Source: DATJGR01 sp963735085 (GTDB lineage: Bacteria > Pseudomonadota > Gammaproteobacteria > Pseudomonadales > Azotimanducaceae). From it: DNA of 64,000 nucleotides. The stretch is taken from assembly GCA_963735085.1 (NCBI GenBank), contig CAVTJP010000005.1, forward strand, positions 1,798,001 to 1,862,000, in the 5' to 3' direction. The position numbers were made by a program, and so were the translations under genes. Within the stretch, counting starts at the first letter, position 1. Every line of letters starts with the position of its first letter. The notes beneath the pieces are model-generated. The model was not told the DNA's origin. It searched no databases and saw nothing but the letters and a program-made list of their open reading frames with translations. This document shows positions 17,210 to 25,704 of this stretch, piece by piece.

Positions 17210-17892
17210 GCGCAATTGTTTCACTGTCGAAAGTCTCAAAGCACTACACCCGGGGCAAGCAGCAGGTCGAGGTGCTTTCCGATCTCGATCTGAGTATCGA
17301 GACGGGGGATTTTGCGGCGCTGATGGGACCGTCCGGCTCGGGCAAGACAACGTTGCTGAATTTGATTGGCGGTCTCGACCAGCCGACGTCGGGCAGCATC
17401 ACCGTGGCCGGCCAGGAACTGCAGAAACTGAATTCGAAGGCGTTGGCGCAGTGGCGCGCCCGGCACATCGGCTTCGTGTTCCAGTTTTACAATCTGCTGC
17501 CGGTGCTGAGCGCGCAGCGCAACGTCGAATTGCCGCTGCTGCTGACGCCGCTGAACGCCGGCCAACGCAAAAAGAATGCGGCCACGGCGCTGCAGATCGT
17601 TGGTCTTGCGGATCGCGGTAGCCATAAGCCCGGCGAGCTGTCCGGTGGACAACAACAGCGTGTCGCCATCGCCCGTGCGATCGTGGCAGACCCCACTGTG
17701 CTGATCTGCGACGAGCCAACAGGCGATCTCGACCGCGATTCGGCCGATGAAATCCTCGATCTGCTGGCGCTGCTGAATAGCGAACACGGCAAGACCATTG
17801 TTATGGTGACACACGACCCGAAGGCCGCCGATCACGCTCGCCACGTGTTGCATCTCGACAAAGGCAGGCTCGTGGAGGAAGCCCGCGCGTGA
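17206..17892 (+). CDS. ABC transporter ATP-binding protein (MacB/LolD type)
   Basis: A 228-residue ATPase. It has Walker A GPSGSGKTT (41-49), a Q-loop in FVFQFYNLLPVLSA, signature LSGGQQQR, Walker B VLICDEPTGDLD and the H-loop His in VMVTHDPKA. The FYNLLPVLSAQRNVELPL stretch is typical of the MacB/LolD/DevA class, which works with FtsX-type permeases. Four-base overlaps on both sides show tight coupling to the adaptor and the first permease. Confidence 0.93.
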   Translation: MSAIVSLSKVSKHYTRGKQQVEVLSDLDLSIETGDFAALMGPSGSGKTTLLNLIGGLDQPTSGSITVAGQELQKLNSKALAQWRARHIGFVFQFYNLLPVLSAQRNVELPLLLTPLNAGQRKKNAATALQIVGLADRGSHKPGELSGGQQQRVAIARAIVADPTVLICDEPTGDLDRDSADEILDLLALLNSEHGKTIVMVTHDPKAADHARHVLHLDKGRLVEEARA

Positions 17893-19046
17893 GTTTCGCA
17901 TCGCTGATCTGGGCCGGCCTCTTTCGGCGCCGAACGCGCACGATGCTGACGCTGTTCTCGATCATTGTGGCGTTTGTGTTATTCGGTTTGCTGCGCAGCA
18001 TCGCTGGTGCATTCGACGTGGGCGTGAACGTGGCCGGGGTCGATCGCCTCATCGTGCAACCGAAGTATTCGATCATCGATCCGCTGCCGATATCGCATTT
18101 GAACGTCATTCGCCGTGTCCCCGGTGTGGCGATGGTTACACACTTCAGCTGGTTCGGCGGCGTCTACCAGGAACCGAAGAACTTCTTTCCGAAGTATCCG
18201 GTGGCGCCAAAGGAATGGTTCGCGGCGTATCCGGAACTTCGAATTGATCCGGCGCAGCTCGAAGCCTTCTCGAAAACGCGAACCGGCGTCGTCGTGCCGA
18301 CGGAGATGGCAGCCAAGTACGGATGGAAGATCGGCGACCGCATTCCGATCGAGGCGAATATCTGGCCGAAGAAGGACGGCAGCCGATTGTGGGAATTCGA
18401 TCTGGTCGGCATCTATCAGGCGCCTTCGGGACAGTTCGGCCAGAACGCGTTCCTGATCAACTACGACTACTTCGATGAGGCGCGGCAGTTCGGTCAGGGG
18501 CAGGTCGGCTCGTTCGTCGTGCGCGTCAAAGACCCCGCGCATGCAGCCGAAGTAGCGCGCGCAATCGATGCGGCGTTCGAAAACTCTTCATATGAAACGC
18601 GCACGGCCAGCGAGGCCGAGGTGGCGCGTCAGTTCGCCAATCAGATCGGCAACATCGGGTTGATGATGGGCGGTATCCTCGGCGCGGTGTTCTTCACGAT
18701 CGTCCTGCTCACCGGTAATACGATGGCGCAGGCGTTTCGCGAGCGGATACCTGAACTGGCGATACTGAAGACGCTTGGCTTCAGCGATGTACTGGTTGCG
18801 TTGATCGTACTAGGCGAGGCAGTGCTGCTGTGTGCCGCCGGCGGTGCGCTCGGACTCGGCATGTCGGCGCTGCTCGCGCCAGGCATCGCGCGCGGCATCA
18901 AAGACATTCTGCCGGGCTTCGAAATTGCGTGGCAGACGATTGCCGCCGGCATGGCGATTGCCGTGCTGCTGGGGCTGGTGGTCGGCGCCGTACCGGCGTT
19001 GACGGCACGCCGACTGCGCATCGTCGATGCGTTGCGGGAACGTTGA
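17889..19046 (+). CDS. ABC transporter permease (FtsX/MacB type), first
   Basis: A 385-residue permease with the MacB/FtsX layout: one N-terminal membrane helix (about 18-38), a large periplasmic domain of about 220 residues, then three C-terminal helices ending in ALTARRLRIVDALRE. The GTG start overlaps the ATPase stop (GTGA). Together with the second permease it probably forms a heterodimer. The substrate could be a lipid, lipoprotein, peptide or small molecule; nothing in the sequence decides it. Confidence 0.9.
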   Translation: MSFASLIWAGLFRRRTRTMLTLFSIIVAFVLFGLLRSIAGAFDVGVNVAGVDRLIVQPKYSIIDPLPISHLNVIRRVPGVAMVTHFSWFGGVYQEPKNFFPKYPVAPKEWFAAYPELRIDPAQLEAFSKTRTGVVVPTEMAAKYGWKIGDRIPIEANIWPKKDGSRLWEFDLVGIYQAPSGQFGQNAFLINYDYFDEARQFGQGQVGSFVVRVKDPAHAAEVARAIDAAFENSSYETRTASEAEVARQFANQIGNIGLMMGGILGAVFFTIVLLTGNTMAQAFRERIPELAILKTLGFSDVLVALIVLGEAVLLCAAGGALGLGMSALLAPGIARGIKDILPGFEIAWQTIAAGMAIAVLLGLVVGAVPALTARRLRIVDALRER

Positions 19047-19097
19047 AGATGTTCTGCCAGGTTTGCGCCCGTCACACGAACCTCGGGGAGCAATGAG

Positions 19098-20264
19098 ATG
19101 CTCGGCCAGATTCGCGAAATCACACTGATGAACCTGCGCAACCTGCCGTCGCGGCTCGGTGCGTCGTCGGTGATCGTCGTTGGCATTGCCGGTGTCGTGG
19201 CGGTACTGATATCGATCCTGGCGATGGCGACCGGCTTTCGCGCAGCGCTCGAATCAACCGGTGCACCGGATCGTGCGATCGTGCTGCGCGGCGGTTCCGG
19301 TGGCGAACTGTCAAGCGGCATCAGCCAGGAAGCAGTCAACATCGTCTCGCAGATGGACGGCGTCATCGCCGCCAGCGGCGAGTTGTATACCATCGCCGAC
19401 GTACCCAAACGTGGCAGCGGCACGCCGGCCAACCTGGTCGTGCGCGGTGTGCAACCGAGTGCGTTCGTGGTACGCCCCGAAATACACATCATCGCGGGGC
19501 GCATGTTCGAGCCGGGCAAAGGCGAACTGATCGCAGGACGTCGCGCGGCTGAACAATTCGCCGGCATCGACCTCGGCGCAACCGTTCGGTTTCGCGACAA
19601 CGACTGGAAAATCGTCGGCCTCTTCGAGGCCAACGGCGACGTCAATGAGTCCGAGGTCTGGGCCGACGTCAACGTCGTGCAGGCCGCGTTTCGCCGCGCC
19701 GGCGGTGTCAGCACGATGCGCCTGAAGCTGGTGAACGATCCGTCGGTAGTCGGGGTGCTTGCCGAACGCATTTCGAAAGACCCACGGCTCGATCTGCAGA
19801 TTCGCACGGAACAGGATTTCTATGGTGATCAGTCGAAGCAGATGTCGTCGATCATCACCGGATTCGGTTATCTGGTCGGCCTGATCATGGCGGTGGGTGC
19901 GATTTTTGCCGCGCTGAATACGATGTACGGCGCGGTCACGGCGCGAACCGTCGAGATCGCAACCTTGCGCGCGATCGGTTTTGGCACCACGCCCATTGTG
20001 GTTTCGGTATTGATCGAGGCATTGCTGCTCGCGATGCTGGGCGGTGTTATCGGTGCGCTGATCGCATATCTGGTTTTCAACAACCTGACGGTCTCGACGC
20101 TGAATCGTGCGTCGTTTTCGCAGGTCGCGTTCGACTTTGCGGTGACGCCGAAGCTGATCACACAAGGTCTGGTCTGGGCGTTGGGGCTGGGCTTCGTCGG
20201 CGGACTGTTTCCCGCGCTGCGTGCGGCGCGCCTGCCGATCACCGTAGCGCTGCGCGGTGAATAG
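19098..20264 (+). CDS. ABC transporter permease (FtsX/MacB type), second
   Basis: A 388-residue paralogue of the preceding permease, with the same one-plus-three helix plan. The N-terminal helix is about 21-44, the periplasmic domain about 50-260, and the C-terminal helices include VGLIMAVGAIFAALNTMYGAV and ALGLGFVGGLFPALRAARL. It lies 51 bases after the first permease with its own GGGGAGCA ribosome site. Two separate permease genes per operon fit DevC-like or YknZ-like heteromeric exporters. Confidence 0.9.
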   Translation: MLGQIREITLMNLRNLPSRLGASSVIVVGIAGVVAVLISILAMATGFRAALESTGAPDRAIVLRGGSGGELSSGISQEAVNIVSQMDGVIAASGELYTIADVPKRGSGTPANLVVRGVQPSAFVVRPEIHIIAGRMFEPGKGELIAGRRAAEQFAGIDLGATVRFRDNDWKIVGLFEANGDVNESEVWADVNVVQAAFRRAGGVSTMRLKLVNDPSVVGVLAERISKDPRLDLQIRTEQDFYGDQSKQMSSIITGFGYLVGLIMAVGAIFAALNTMYGAVTARTVEIATLRAIGFGTTPIVVSVLIEALLLAMLGGVIGALIAYLVFNNLTVSTLNRASFSQVAFDFAVTPKLITQGLVWALGLGFVGGLFPALRAARLPITVALRGE

Positions 20265-20273
20265 ATGCTGTCC

Positions 20274-20294
20274 GGAATTCGCTAGACGAATTCC
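20274..20294. terminator. Hairpin between converging genes
   Basis: GGAATTCG and CGAATTCC form a perfect 8-bp stem around CTAGA. It spans the 17-base gap between the ABC permease stop and the stop of the opposing phosphoesterase gene, whose TAG lies in the loop. No T-tract is seen, so it would act as a weak or factor-assisted terminator in both directions. Confidence 0.55.
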
Positions 20295-21385
20295 AGCAGC
20301 GTGATTTCGGAGCGTGAACCGATCCGCAGGATCGGTCCCCAGGTGCCGGTGCCTGGCGATACGTAGAGGCGCGACCCATTCAACTGGTACAGACCCCGGA
20401 TGCGCGGATACACGCGCTTGACGATGAAGTTGAACGGAATCAGTTGGCCCGCGTGCGTGTGACCGGCCAGCATCAACGGAATACCTCGATCGGCCGACGC
20501 ATCGAAGCCATCCGGGCGGTGATACAGAAGAACGCCATAGTGTTCCCCGGACAGTTCGATGCGACGCAGTGGTGCCACCATCCGTTTGGCGGAATCGACG
20601 TCGTCGATGCCGATGAACTGGAATGGACCGTGCGTAACGGCTGTGTCACGCAACACGATCACGCCGAGGTCGCGCAGACGTTCATCGATCGCAGCCAGGT
20701 CCACATAGCGTTCGTGGTTGCCGATCGCAAACAGCGTCGGTGCATTGATTTCGCCGAGCGGCGCGAGTTCGGCGCGTGAGATGCCCGCGAAATCGATCAG
20801 GTCGCCGGTGATCAACACGTAATCGGGTTCCAGCGCATTGACGCGCGCCACGATGCGCTTCAGCAGGCGCGGGCTGCGCGAGCCGATGTGTACGTCGCTG
20901 ATCTGCGCCAACGTGCGGCCGGCCACATGCGCTGGGGCTTCGATTTGCACGCCACGAACATGCAGCATCTGCGCGTTGACGAAGCCGACAACGCTCATTA
21001 CCGCAAGCAATCCCGCGATCACAATGCCGGAGCCCTGCGCAGGCAACGACACCGCGGCGTTGACAATTTCGAACGGCACCATCAGCGAGAACAGCAGAAA
21101 GCAGATCCCGAGCCACGTCAACGCGATGGCCGACAGCATGCGGGTTGCTGCGCCCGGGTAGCGTTCGTACAAAGCGCGTCCAACGATCGGCAGCACGATG
21201 ATCGCCAGCAGTTCGATCGTGTTGGGTGTCCAGTTCGGTACCAACAGTCCGATCAGTCGCACGACGGGATAGACGAGGATGCCAAAATACAGAAGCGTCA
21301 CAACCGCGGTTCGCGTGATTTGGCGGCGCACACGCGAAAGCGGCGAGATCGGCCGTGTTGAGACTGTCTCGGGTGCTTGACTCAC
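20282..21385 (-). CDS. Membrane-anchored metallophosphoesterase (YkuE/YaeI-like)
   Basis: A 367-residue protein with four predicted membrane helices in the first 150 residues, then a calcineurin-like phosphoesterase domain. All metal motifs are present: SDVHIGS, TGDLIDF, GNHERY, and GHTHAGQ near the end. YkuE/YaeI relatives act on lipid-linked phosphates such as UDP-diacylglucosamine. The GTG at 21385 overlaps the stop of the upstream gene by four bases (GTGA). Coupling to a phosphomannose isomerase-like gene hints at cell-envelope sugar or lipid metabolism, which is inference only. Confidence 0.85.
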   Translation of the reverse strand: MSQAPETVSTRPISPLSRVRRQITRTAVVTLLYFGILVYPVVRLIGLLVPNWTPNTIELLAIIVLPIVGRALYERYPGAATRMLSAIALTWLGICFLLFSLMVPFEIVNAAVSLPAQGSGIVIAGLLAVMSVVGFVNAQMLHVRGVQIEAPAHVAGRTLAQISDVHIGSRSPRLLKRIVARVNALEPDYVLITGDLIDFAGISRAELAPLGEINAPTLFAIGNHERYVDLAAIDERLRDLGVIVLRDTAVTHGPFQFIGIDDVDSAKRMVAPLRRIELSGEHYGVLLYHRPDGFDASADRGIPLMLAGHTHAGQLIPFNFIVKRVYPRIRGLYQLNGSRLYVSPGTGTWGPILRIGSRSEITLLEFV

Positions 21386-22839
21386 AGGCCGGGACCGGCC
21401 AACAGGCAAACGGCGTCGTGCGGTCCGGTGTTGATCAGCGTGCGCTGTGTGGCCGAGTTCGGCACCAGGCACGCGGCTTCATGGTCGAGCGTGGTATTGC
21501 CGAGCGACAACTCGCCGCTGATGCCGATACACAGTGCATACGGAAGGTCGTTCGCCAGCCTCAGCCGTGCGGTCGGCGCCAGCCGTAGCCGCCGTGCGCC
21601 GAAACCGTCGAATTCGGCGATACGCTCCACCGCGCAGCCGGAATCCTCCGTCAACAAGATGTCGGGCCCGAACGTTGGCGGGCTGTCGAGTCGCATGCAG
21701 CCGATGGCCGTCTGCGTATCCCAGTGATCCTGCGTCAGCACCTTTTGGGTGAATGACAGGATGCGGCGTTCGAACGTCGGCGTTTGCAATTCGATCACGC
21801 GTACTCCGTGTTGCAATGCGTGCGGAAGTCCGCGCGGCAGTTGCACGATATCGCCTTCAACCAATGTGCGCATCTGCGTGAAGGCGTCCATTGCCTCACG
21901 CCGGGTGCGTTCGCGTTCGCGCAGTGGCGGGTCGATTTCGTTCAGCCACCGTTGCATCAGCGCGATCGGCGCTGCTGCATCGAGTTCGATACCCGCCGCC
22001 AGGCGCTTCTCATCCAGCAGGCGATCGATAGTCCGGCGCACCGCCTCGTATTCGCTCACCGCAGCAAGGTATCCACGGCGGAAGCGGTCGTCGTCGGCGA
22101 ACTCCGCGCGCCGCCCGGGATGCATGCCGAAGCGAATCGCACCGCGCCCATCGGGCCATGCACGCCGATCGACGTGCGTAACGACGTAAAGTTCCTCCTT
22201 GGTGTCGTGCAACTCGAAGTACAAATCTCCGAGAATGGGTTCGGGTGCCGGTTCGAGCACTTTCAACAACGCGACGGTGGCTGCACCGCACAACCGCCGC
22301 GGTGCAGTGGCGAGCACCCACGACAGCGGTGTCGTGAAGTGGCCGTCAGTGACGCCGCTGGTGCCGCGCGCCTCGATGCCGGTGTACCAGCGCTCGTGGC
22401 CCCACGGCTTCGCAATGGTCACCGGCGCCAGGCGCAACGGTTCATCGAGCGAAAAGATGGCTGCGCGGCAGCGTTTCGCGGTTGCGTGGAAATGCGCTGC
22501 TTCGGGTACGTCCAGCGGCCGGTCGGTGACGAATACCTGGATCACGCCGTGTTCGAACAGGTACACCGCGGTCAATGCGATGTGCTGGTCTGGTCTGGCC
22601 CATGCTTCGTGCAAATCGATGCGGATCGCATGGGTTTGGGGTACGTCGAACCGCGCGGTGGCCTGATCGAGCGCGGCGTCGATGTCGTTGGCGTGCTGGG
22701 TGACGATCTGAATTCGCCGGACAGGTAAGATGCCGGTAGTGTAGTGCGCCGAATATTCCGGTGCATGCAGCGCCTCGCAAGGGTCATGGCGATGCTCGAT
22801 GAGTAACGGAGCGATCCGGCAGAACCGGACGAAGCGCAC
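21382..22839 (-). CDS. Mannose-6-phosphate isomerase-like (cupin) protein, start uncertain
   Basis: A type I phosphomannose isomerase-like protein of up to about 485 residues. It has the class-typical AKPWGHERWYTG, and a jelly-roll region with LPRGLPHALQHGVRVIELQTPTFER resembling the cupin metal/substrate segment. It is longer than ManA, with an extra N-terminal domain of roughly 150 residues. The start is a problem. No ATG, GTG or TTG lies in frame between GTG 22839 and well inside the conserved part, and GTG 22839 overlaps the divergent alkA. A palindromic repeat at 22738-22766 sits in this stretch and may have damaged or displaced the start. Confidence 0.7.
   Translation of the reverse strand: MRFVRFCRIAPLLIEHRHDPCEALHAPEYSAHYTTGILPVRRIQIVTQHANDIDAALDQATARFDVPQTHAIRIDLHEAWARPDQHIALTAVYLFEHGVIQVFVTDRPLDVPEAAHFHATAKRCRAAIFSLDEPLRLAPVTIAKPWGHERWYTGIEARGTSGVTDGHFTTPLSWVLATAPRRLCGAATVALLKVLEPAPEPILGDLYFELHDTKEELYVVTHVDRRAWPDGRGAIRFGMHPGRRAEFADDDRFRRGYLAAVSEYEAVRRTIDRLLDEKRLAAGIELDAAAPIALMQRWLNEIDPPLRERERTRREAMDAFTQMRTLVEGDIVQLPRGLPHALQHGVRVIELQTPTFERRILSFTQKVLTQDHWDTQTAIGCMRLDSPPTFGPDILLTEDSGCAVERIAEFDGFGARRLRLAPTARLRLANDLPYALCIGISGELSLGNTTLDHEAACLVPNSATQRTLINTGPHDAVCLLAGPGL
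22738..22766. repeat. Palindromic repeat copy 2, in the 5' part of the PMI-like gene
   Basis: AGTGTAGTGCGCC (22738-22750) is followed by GAATATTCC and a shortened right arm GGTGCAT. Read on the opposite strand, copy 1 at 13112-13145 shows the same arm and the spacer GATATTCT, so the two are clearly related. Here the element overlaps the uncertain start region of the isomerase-like gene. Confidence 0.7.
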
Positions 22840-23671
22840 GCGCCTTTCGATACGCGCGCCGTTCGATGTTGCGTGGATGATCTCGTTTTTCGCCAAGCGG
22901 GCGATACCGGAACTCGAATCGGTGCGCGAATCGACCTATTTTCGTGTGCTGGACGGGTCCGCCGAACCGTTGGCGGTGCGGGCCACAGGTCACGGTGTGT
23001 CGCTGTCGGTGCCGGTCGCGCTACATGACCGTACCGCCACGCTGAAGGCGCACGTGCGGCGCATATTCGACGCTAATGCCGACTCGTCGGCGATCGATGC
23101 CCATCTCGGCGCCGATCCAAGGCTGCGCGACGCGGTGCGCAGTCGTCCCGGCCTGCGCGTGCCTGGCGCGTTCGATGGATTCGAACTTGCGGTGCGCGCG
23201 ATCCTCGGCCAGCAGGTCAGCGTGGCGCGTGCGACCGCATTGGCGAGTCTGCTCGTCCAGCGCTACGGTGCGACCGGCAATGGTCGACACCTGTTTCCAT
23301 CGCCAGACATCCTGGCTCGGCAGACGCCCGCGGAACTGGGCATACCATTTCGTCGTGGCGATGCCATCCGCCGCCTCGCCGAATGTGTAGCGCGGGGTGA
23401 TCTCGACATCTCACCGGCGATGCGGCCTCACGATCTGCGCAGAGCGCTGACCGCCATCGACGGCATCGGGGAATGGACCGCGCAGTACATCGCGATGCGT
23501 GCCGGACGTGACGCGGATGCATTCCCGGACAGCGACTGGGTGATTTTGAAGCAGCTCGAGATGACGCCGGCCGGCGCCCGCCGCGCGGCCGAAGCATGGC
23601 GACCGTTTCGCGCCTATGCGGTGATGTATATCTGGGCGTCGGCGACCGCGTCCCGTGCGCGGGCGGCCTGA
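22799..23671 (+). CDS. alkA: DNA-3-methyladenine glycosylase II (AlkA type)
   Basis: Removes alkylated bases from DNA as a monofunctional glycosylase. The 290-residue protein begins with the AlkA N-terminal domain (RAPFDVAWMISFFAKRAIPE resembles the PYDW...RAIPG start of the family). The HhH-GPD domain follows, with the helix-hairpin-helix AIDGIGEWTAQYIAMR and the catalytic Asp region FPDSDW. No Ada domain is fused. ogt follows after one base, giving a two-gene alkylation repair unit. The ATG at 22799 is needed to keep the N-terminal domain, although it makes alkA overlap the divergent isomerase-like frame. Confidence 0.92.
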   Translation: MSNGAIRQNRTKRTRLSIRAPFDVAWMISFFAKRAIPELESVRESTYFRVLDGSAEPLAVRATGHGVSLSVPVALHDRTATLKAHVRRIFDANADSSAIDAHLGADPRLRDAVRSRPGLRVPGAFDGFELAVRAILGQQVSVARATALASLLVQRYGATGNGRHLFPSPDILARQTPAELGIPFRRGDAIRRLAECVARGDLDISPAMRPHDLRRALTAIDGIGEWTAQYIAMRAGRDADAFPDSDWVILKQLEMTPAGARRAAEAWRPFRAYAVMYIWASATASRARAA

Positions 23672-23672
23672 G

Positions 23673-24158
23673 ATGTACTACAGCTACATGGACAGTCCGA
23701 TCGGAGCGCTGCTACTCGCGGGTAGTCGCCACGCACTGAAAGTCATCGGCTTTTCGCGCGGCCACAAAGCGCGCGAGGCGGAGCCTGATTGGGAACGCCT
23801 CGACGAGCCGTTCGCACGCGTCAAGCGCCAGCTCGAAGAATACTTCGCCGGCAAACGCCGCACCTTCGACGTGCCGTTGGCGCCGGATGGGACCGACTTT
23901 CAGCGTGCAGTCTGGCACGCGCTGACGACCATTCCGTATGGCACGACGTGTGCGTATAGCGACATCGCCAACCACGTCGATCATCCGAAAGCGGTCCGCG
24001 CAGTCGGCGCGGCGAACGGCGCCAACCCGATTCCAATCATCATTCCATGCCATCGCGTGATCGGCCTGGATGGATCGCTGACGGGTTTCGGCGGCGGTAT
24101 CGAAACCAAGCGCTGGCTGCTCGATCTGGAGCGCAGTCGTTCGGGATTGTTCGGATGA
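23673..24158 (+). CDS. ogt: Methylated-DNA--cysteine S-methyltransferase
   Basis: Repairs O6-methylguanine by moving the methyl group to its own cysteine, a suicide reaction. The 161-residue protein has the active-site motif PCHRV (in IIIPCHRVIG), the upstream helix-turn-helix arginine region PKAVRAVGAANGANP, and the GTTCAYSDIA segment. The N-terminal domain starts MYYSYMDSPIG, typical of Ogt. The ATG at 23673 follows the alkA stop after one base; a GTG at 23655 is less likely. Confidence 0.94.
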   Translation: MYYSYMDSPIGALLLAGSRHALKVIGFSRGHKAREAEPDWERLDEPFARVKRQLEEYFAGKRRTFDVPLAPDGTDFQRAVWHALTTIPYGTTCAYSDIANHVDHPKAVRAVGAANGANPIPIIIPCHRVIGLDGSLTGFGGGIETKRWLLDLERSRSGLFG

Positions 24159-24868
24159 GCGGCCCTGCTGCCGGATCGATTCAGGCGCGACATGTGATCT
24201 TCGATTTCTTCGGCACGCTGGTGACGTATCGGGAGGGCATCGAGGGCAACCCGGTCGAGCACGCGCAAATGGAACTGGTGACACACGGTATAGAATTGCC
24301 CCCGGGTGTGCTGGTGAGTCGGTTCGGCGAGTGTTTTACCGTGCTCGAACGCGCCGCAAACGAATCGTTGCGCGAATACGCCATGGCCGATGCCGTTGCG
24401 CTGTTGTTCGAACGGCTGGGTGTGGCAACGTCACCGGAACGCGTCGCACGTTTCGTCGATGCCTACCTGCGCGACTGGACCCAGAGCGTGCGGGGCTTGC
24501 CTGGCCTGGGCGAATGGCTCGGCGCGCTACCCGCATCGAAATCGGTGCTCAGCAACACCCACCATGAACCCATGCTCGCGGGGCTGATGAATCGTCTCGA
24601 TATCGATGCGTCGTTCGCGCGTGTGACCACATCGATCGGCCATGGATATCGAAAGCCGCACCCGAGCATTTATCTTGCGCATCTCGACTCACTCGGGATA
24701 TCCGCGCAGGACGCCATATTCGTTGGTGACAATCTCCAGTGCGACTACGCCGGTCCACGGGCGATAGGTATCGAGGCGTTTCTGATTGCAGCGGAACCGG
24801 TGGACGGTGTCGACGAACGCCACCGACTGACAAACCTGTATGAATTGACGGAGCGGCTGTCTGCGTAG
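24155..24868 (+). CDS. HAD-superfamily hydrolase
   Basis: A 237-residue haloacid dehalogenase-fold enzyme with a helical cap. The nucleophile Asp lies in VIFDFFGTLV; the second position is Phe rather than Asp, as in the dehalogenase-like DxxGTL subgroup, so a phosphatase role is not assured. Motif II is SVLSNTHH, motif III YRKPHPS, motif IV FVGDNLQCDYAG. The ATG at 24155 overlaps the ogt stop (ATGA). Why a HAD enzyme is tied to alkA-ogt is not clear; clearing damaged nucleotides is a guess. Its TAG stop forms the first bases of the MITE-like element downstream. Confidence 0.85.
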   Translation: MSGPAAGSIQARHVIFDFFGTLVTYREGIEGNPVEHAQMELVTHGIELPPGVLVSRFGECFTVLERAANESLREYAMADAVALLFERLGVATSPERVARFVDAYLRDWTQSVRGLPGLGEWLGALPASKSVLSNTHHEPMLAGLMNRLDIDASFARVTTSIGHGYRKPHPSIYLAHLDSLGISAQDAIFVGDNLQCDYAGPRAIGIEAFLIAAEPVDGVDERHRLTNLYELTERLSA

Positions 24869-25021
24869 CAGGTTGTTGAAAAACTCCGCTTACGCGGAGT
24901 TTTTCGGGCTCTCGGCCATCCATGGCCTCGGAGCCATTCCATTTTTCAAACACTTACGTGTTAAAAAAATGCCGGTGGATCCATCCACCGGCCTAGCAGG
25001 CCGTTTTTCAACGACCTGCTA
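24866..25021. mobile_element. 156-bp MITE-like element full of hairpins
   Basis: The ends are 19-base inverted repeats, TAGCAGGTTGTTGAAAAAC (24866-24884) and GTTTTTCAACGACCTGCTA (25003-25021), with one mismatch. Inside are four more hairpins: AAAAACTCCGC/GCGGAGTTTTT (24879-24904), one around 24907-24935 with GGCCAT/ATGGCC, AACAC/GTGTT with a TTAC loop, and GCCGGTGGAT/ATCCACCGGC (24971-24992). There is no coding capacity. The ends recall IS terminal repeats of the GTTGAAAAA kind, so it may be mobilised in trans. The first hairpin makes a good terminator for the HAD gene. Confidence 0.7.
24879..24904 (+). terminator. Rho-independent terminator of the alkA-ogt-HAD operon
   Basis: An 11-bp perfect stem with loop TTAC, GC-rich at its top and ending in a T-run (GCGGAGTTTTT), 10 bases after the HAD stop codon. 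A matching A-run before the stem would let it work on the other strand as well. It is part of the MITE-like element, so the operon seems to have borrowed its terminator from the insertion. Confidence 0.8.
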
Positions 25022-25047
25022 GGGCTGCCGCCGGCGCCATGCCAACT

Positions 25048-25599
25048 TCAGGGGTTGTCGATCTTCCAGTATTTGTTGCCCTTGAACGACAGATCGAACA
25101 TCAAGCCCTTGTCGTCGAATACGAAGCCGATGATCGGTTCGCGGATATTGTCGGTGTCGATGCTGTTGCCGACACCGAACGCCAGCAGCGCGATGCTGCC
25201 GTCAACGCCGGCTTGCCAGCCACTACCGGCGCGAAAGCGATCGAGCGCGTCCTGGGTCATGAACAGCACGATCTCGACGCGCGACTGCAGCCCGGCCTGG
25301 AATCCCCAGGAAACTGCTGTGGTGCGGTAGTACTGCACGGTCTGGCCGTGAACCTGCAGCGCGCCTTCGCCGTACGTGCCGCCGAACATGAAGCCGGCCT
25401 TGAACACACTGGGAAAGACCAGAATGCCGGCTGCCTTTTGCATCAGGTCCGGTGCGGCCGGGATCTTCTCCGCGAAGCTTTTCAGTGCGGTCTGCACGTC
25501 CGCATCGAGCTTTTCCTTCGAAGCCTGAGCGTTGCCCGCTAACAATGCAGCAACTACAACCAGCATCCATGAAGTGCGGCGACGAGCGAATCTCGACAT
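25048..25599 (-). CDS. YSC84/SYLF-domain lipid-binding protein
   Basis: A 183-residue exported protein: an Arg-rich start, a hydrophobic signal segment and cleavage near NAQA-SK (about 26), then a SYLF (DUF500/YSC84-like) domain. Typical stretches are AAGILVFPSVFKAGFMFGG, GWQAGVDGSIALLA and the end FDDKGLMFDLSFKGNKYWKI. Eukaryotic relatives bind phosphoinositides; the bacterial versions are periplasmic with unknown ligands. The ATG at 25599 sits behind a GAGGACATC site. It is a single gene, transcribed towards the MITE-like element. Confidence 0.85.
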   Translation of the reverse strand: MSRFARRRTSWMLVVVAALLAGNAQASKEKLDADVQTALKSFAEKIPAAPDLMQKAAGILVFPSVFKAGFMFGGTYGEGALQVHGQTVQYYRTTAVSWGFQAGLQSRVEIVLFMTQDALDRFRAGSGWQAGVDGSIALLAFGVGNSIDTDNIREPIIGFVFDDKGLMFDLSFKGNKYWKIDNP

Positions 25600-25704
25600 T
25601 TTGGGATGTCCTCTTGAGCAGCGGGCGCCTTTATAGCAGAAGTGCAGGTCGCGGCGAATTCATGACCTGCGGCCAACCGTCCCGGCACGAATGCAGCCGC
25701 CTCG

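Noticed and set aside
24866..25021. Integron attC site or tRNA-like structure
   Set aside because: No RYYYAAC/GTTRRRY core sites and no anticodon arm layout; inverted ends and multiple hairpins fit a MITE better.
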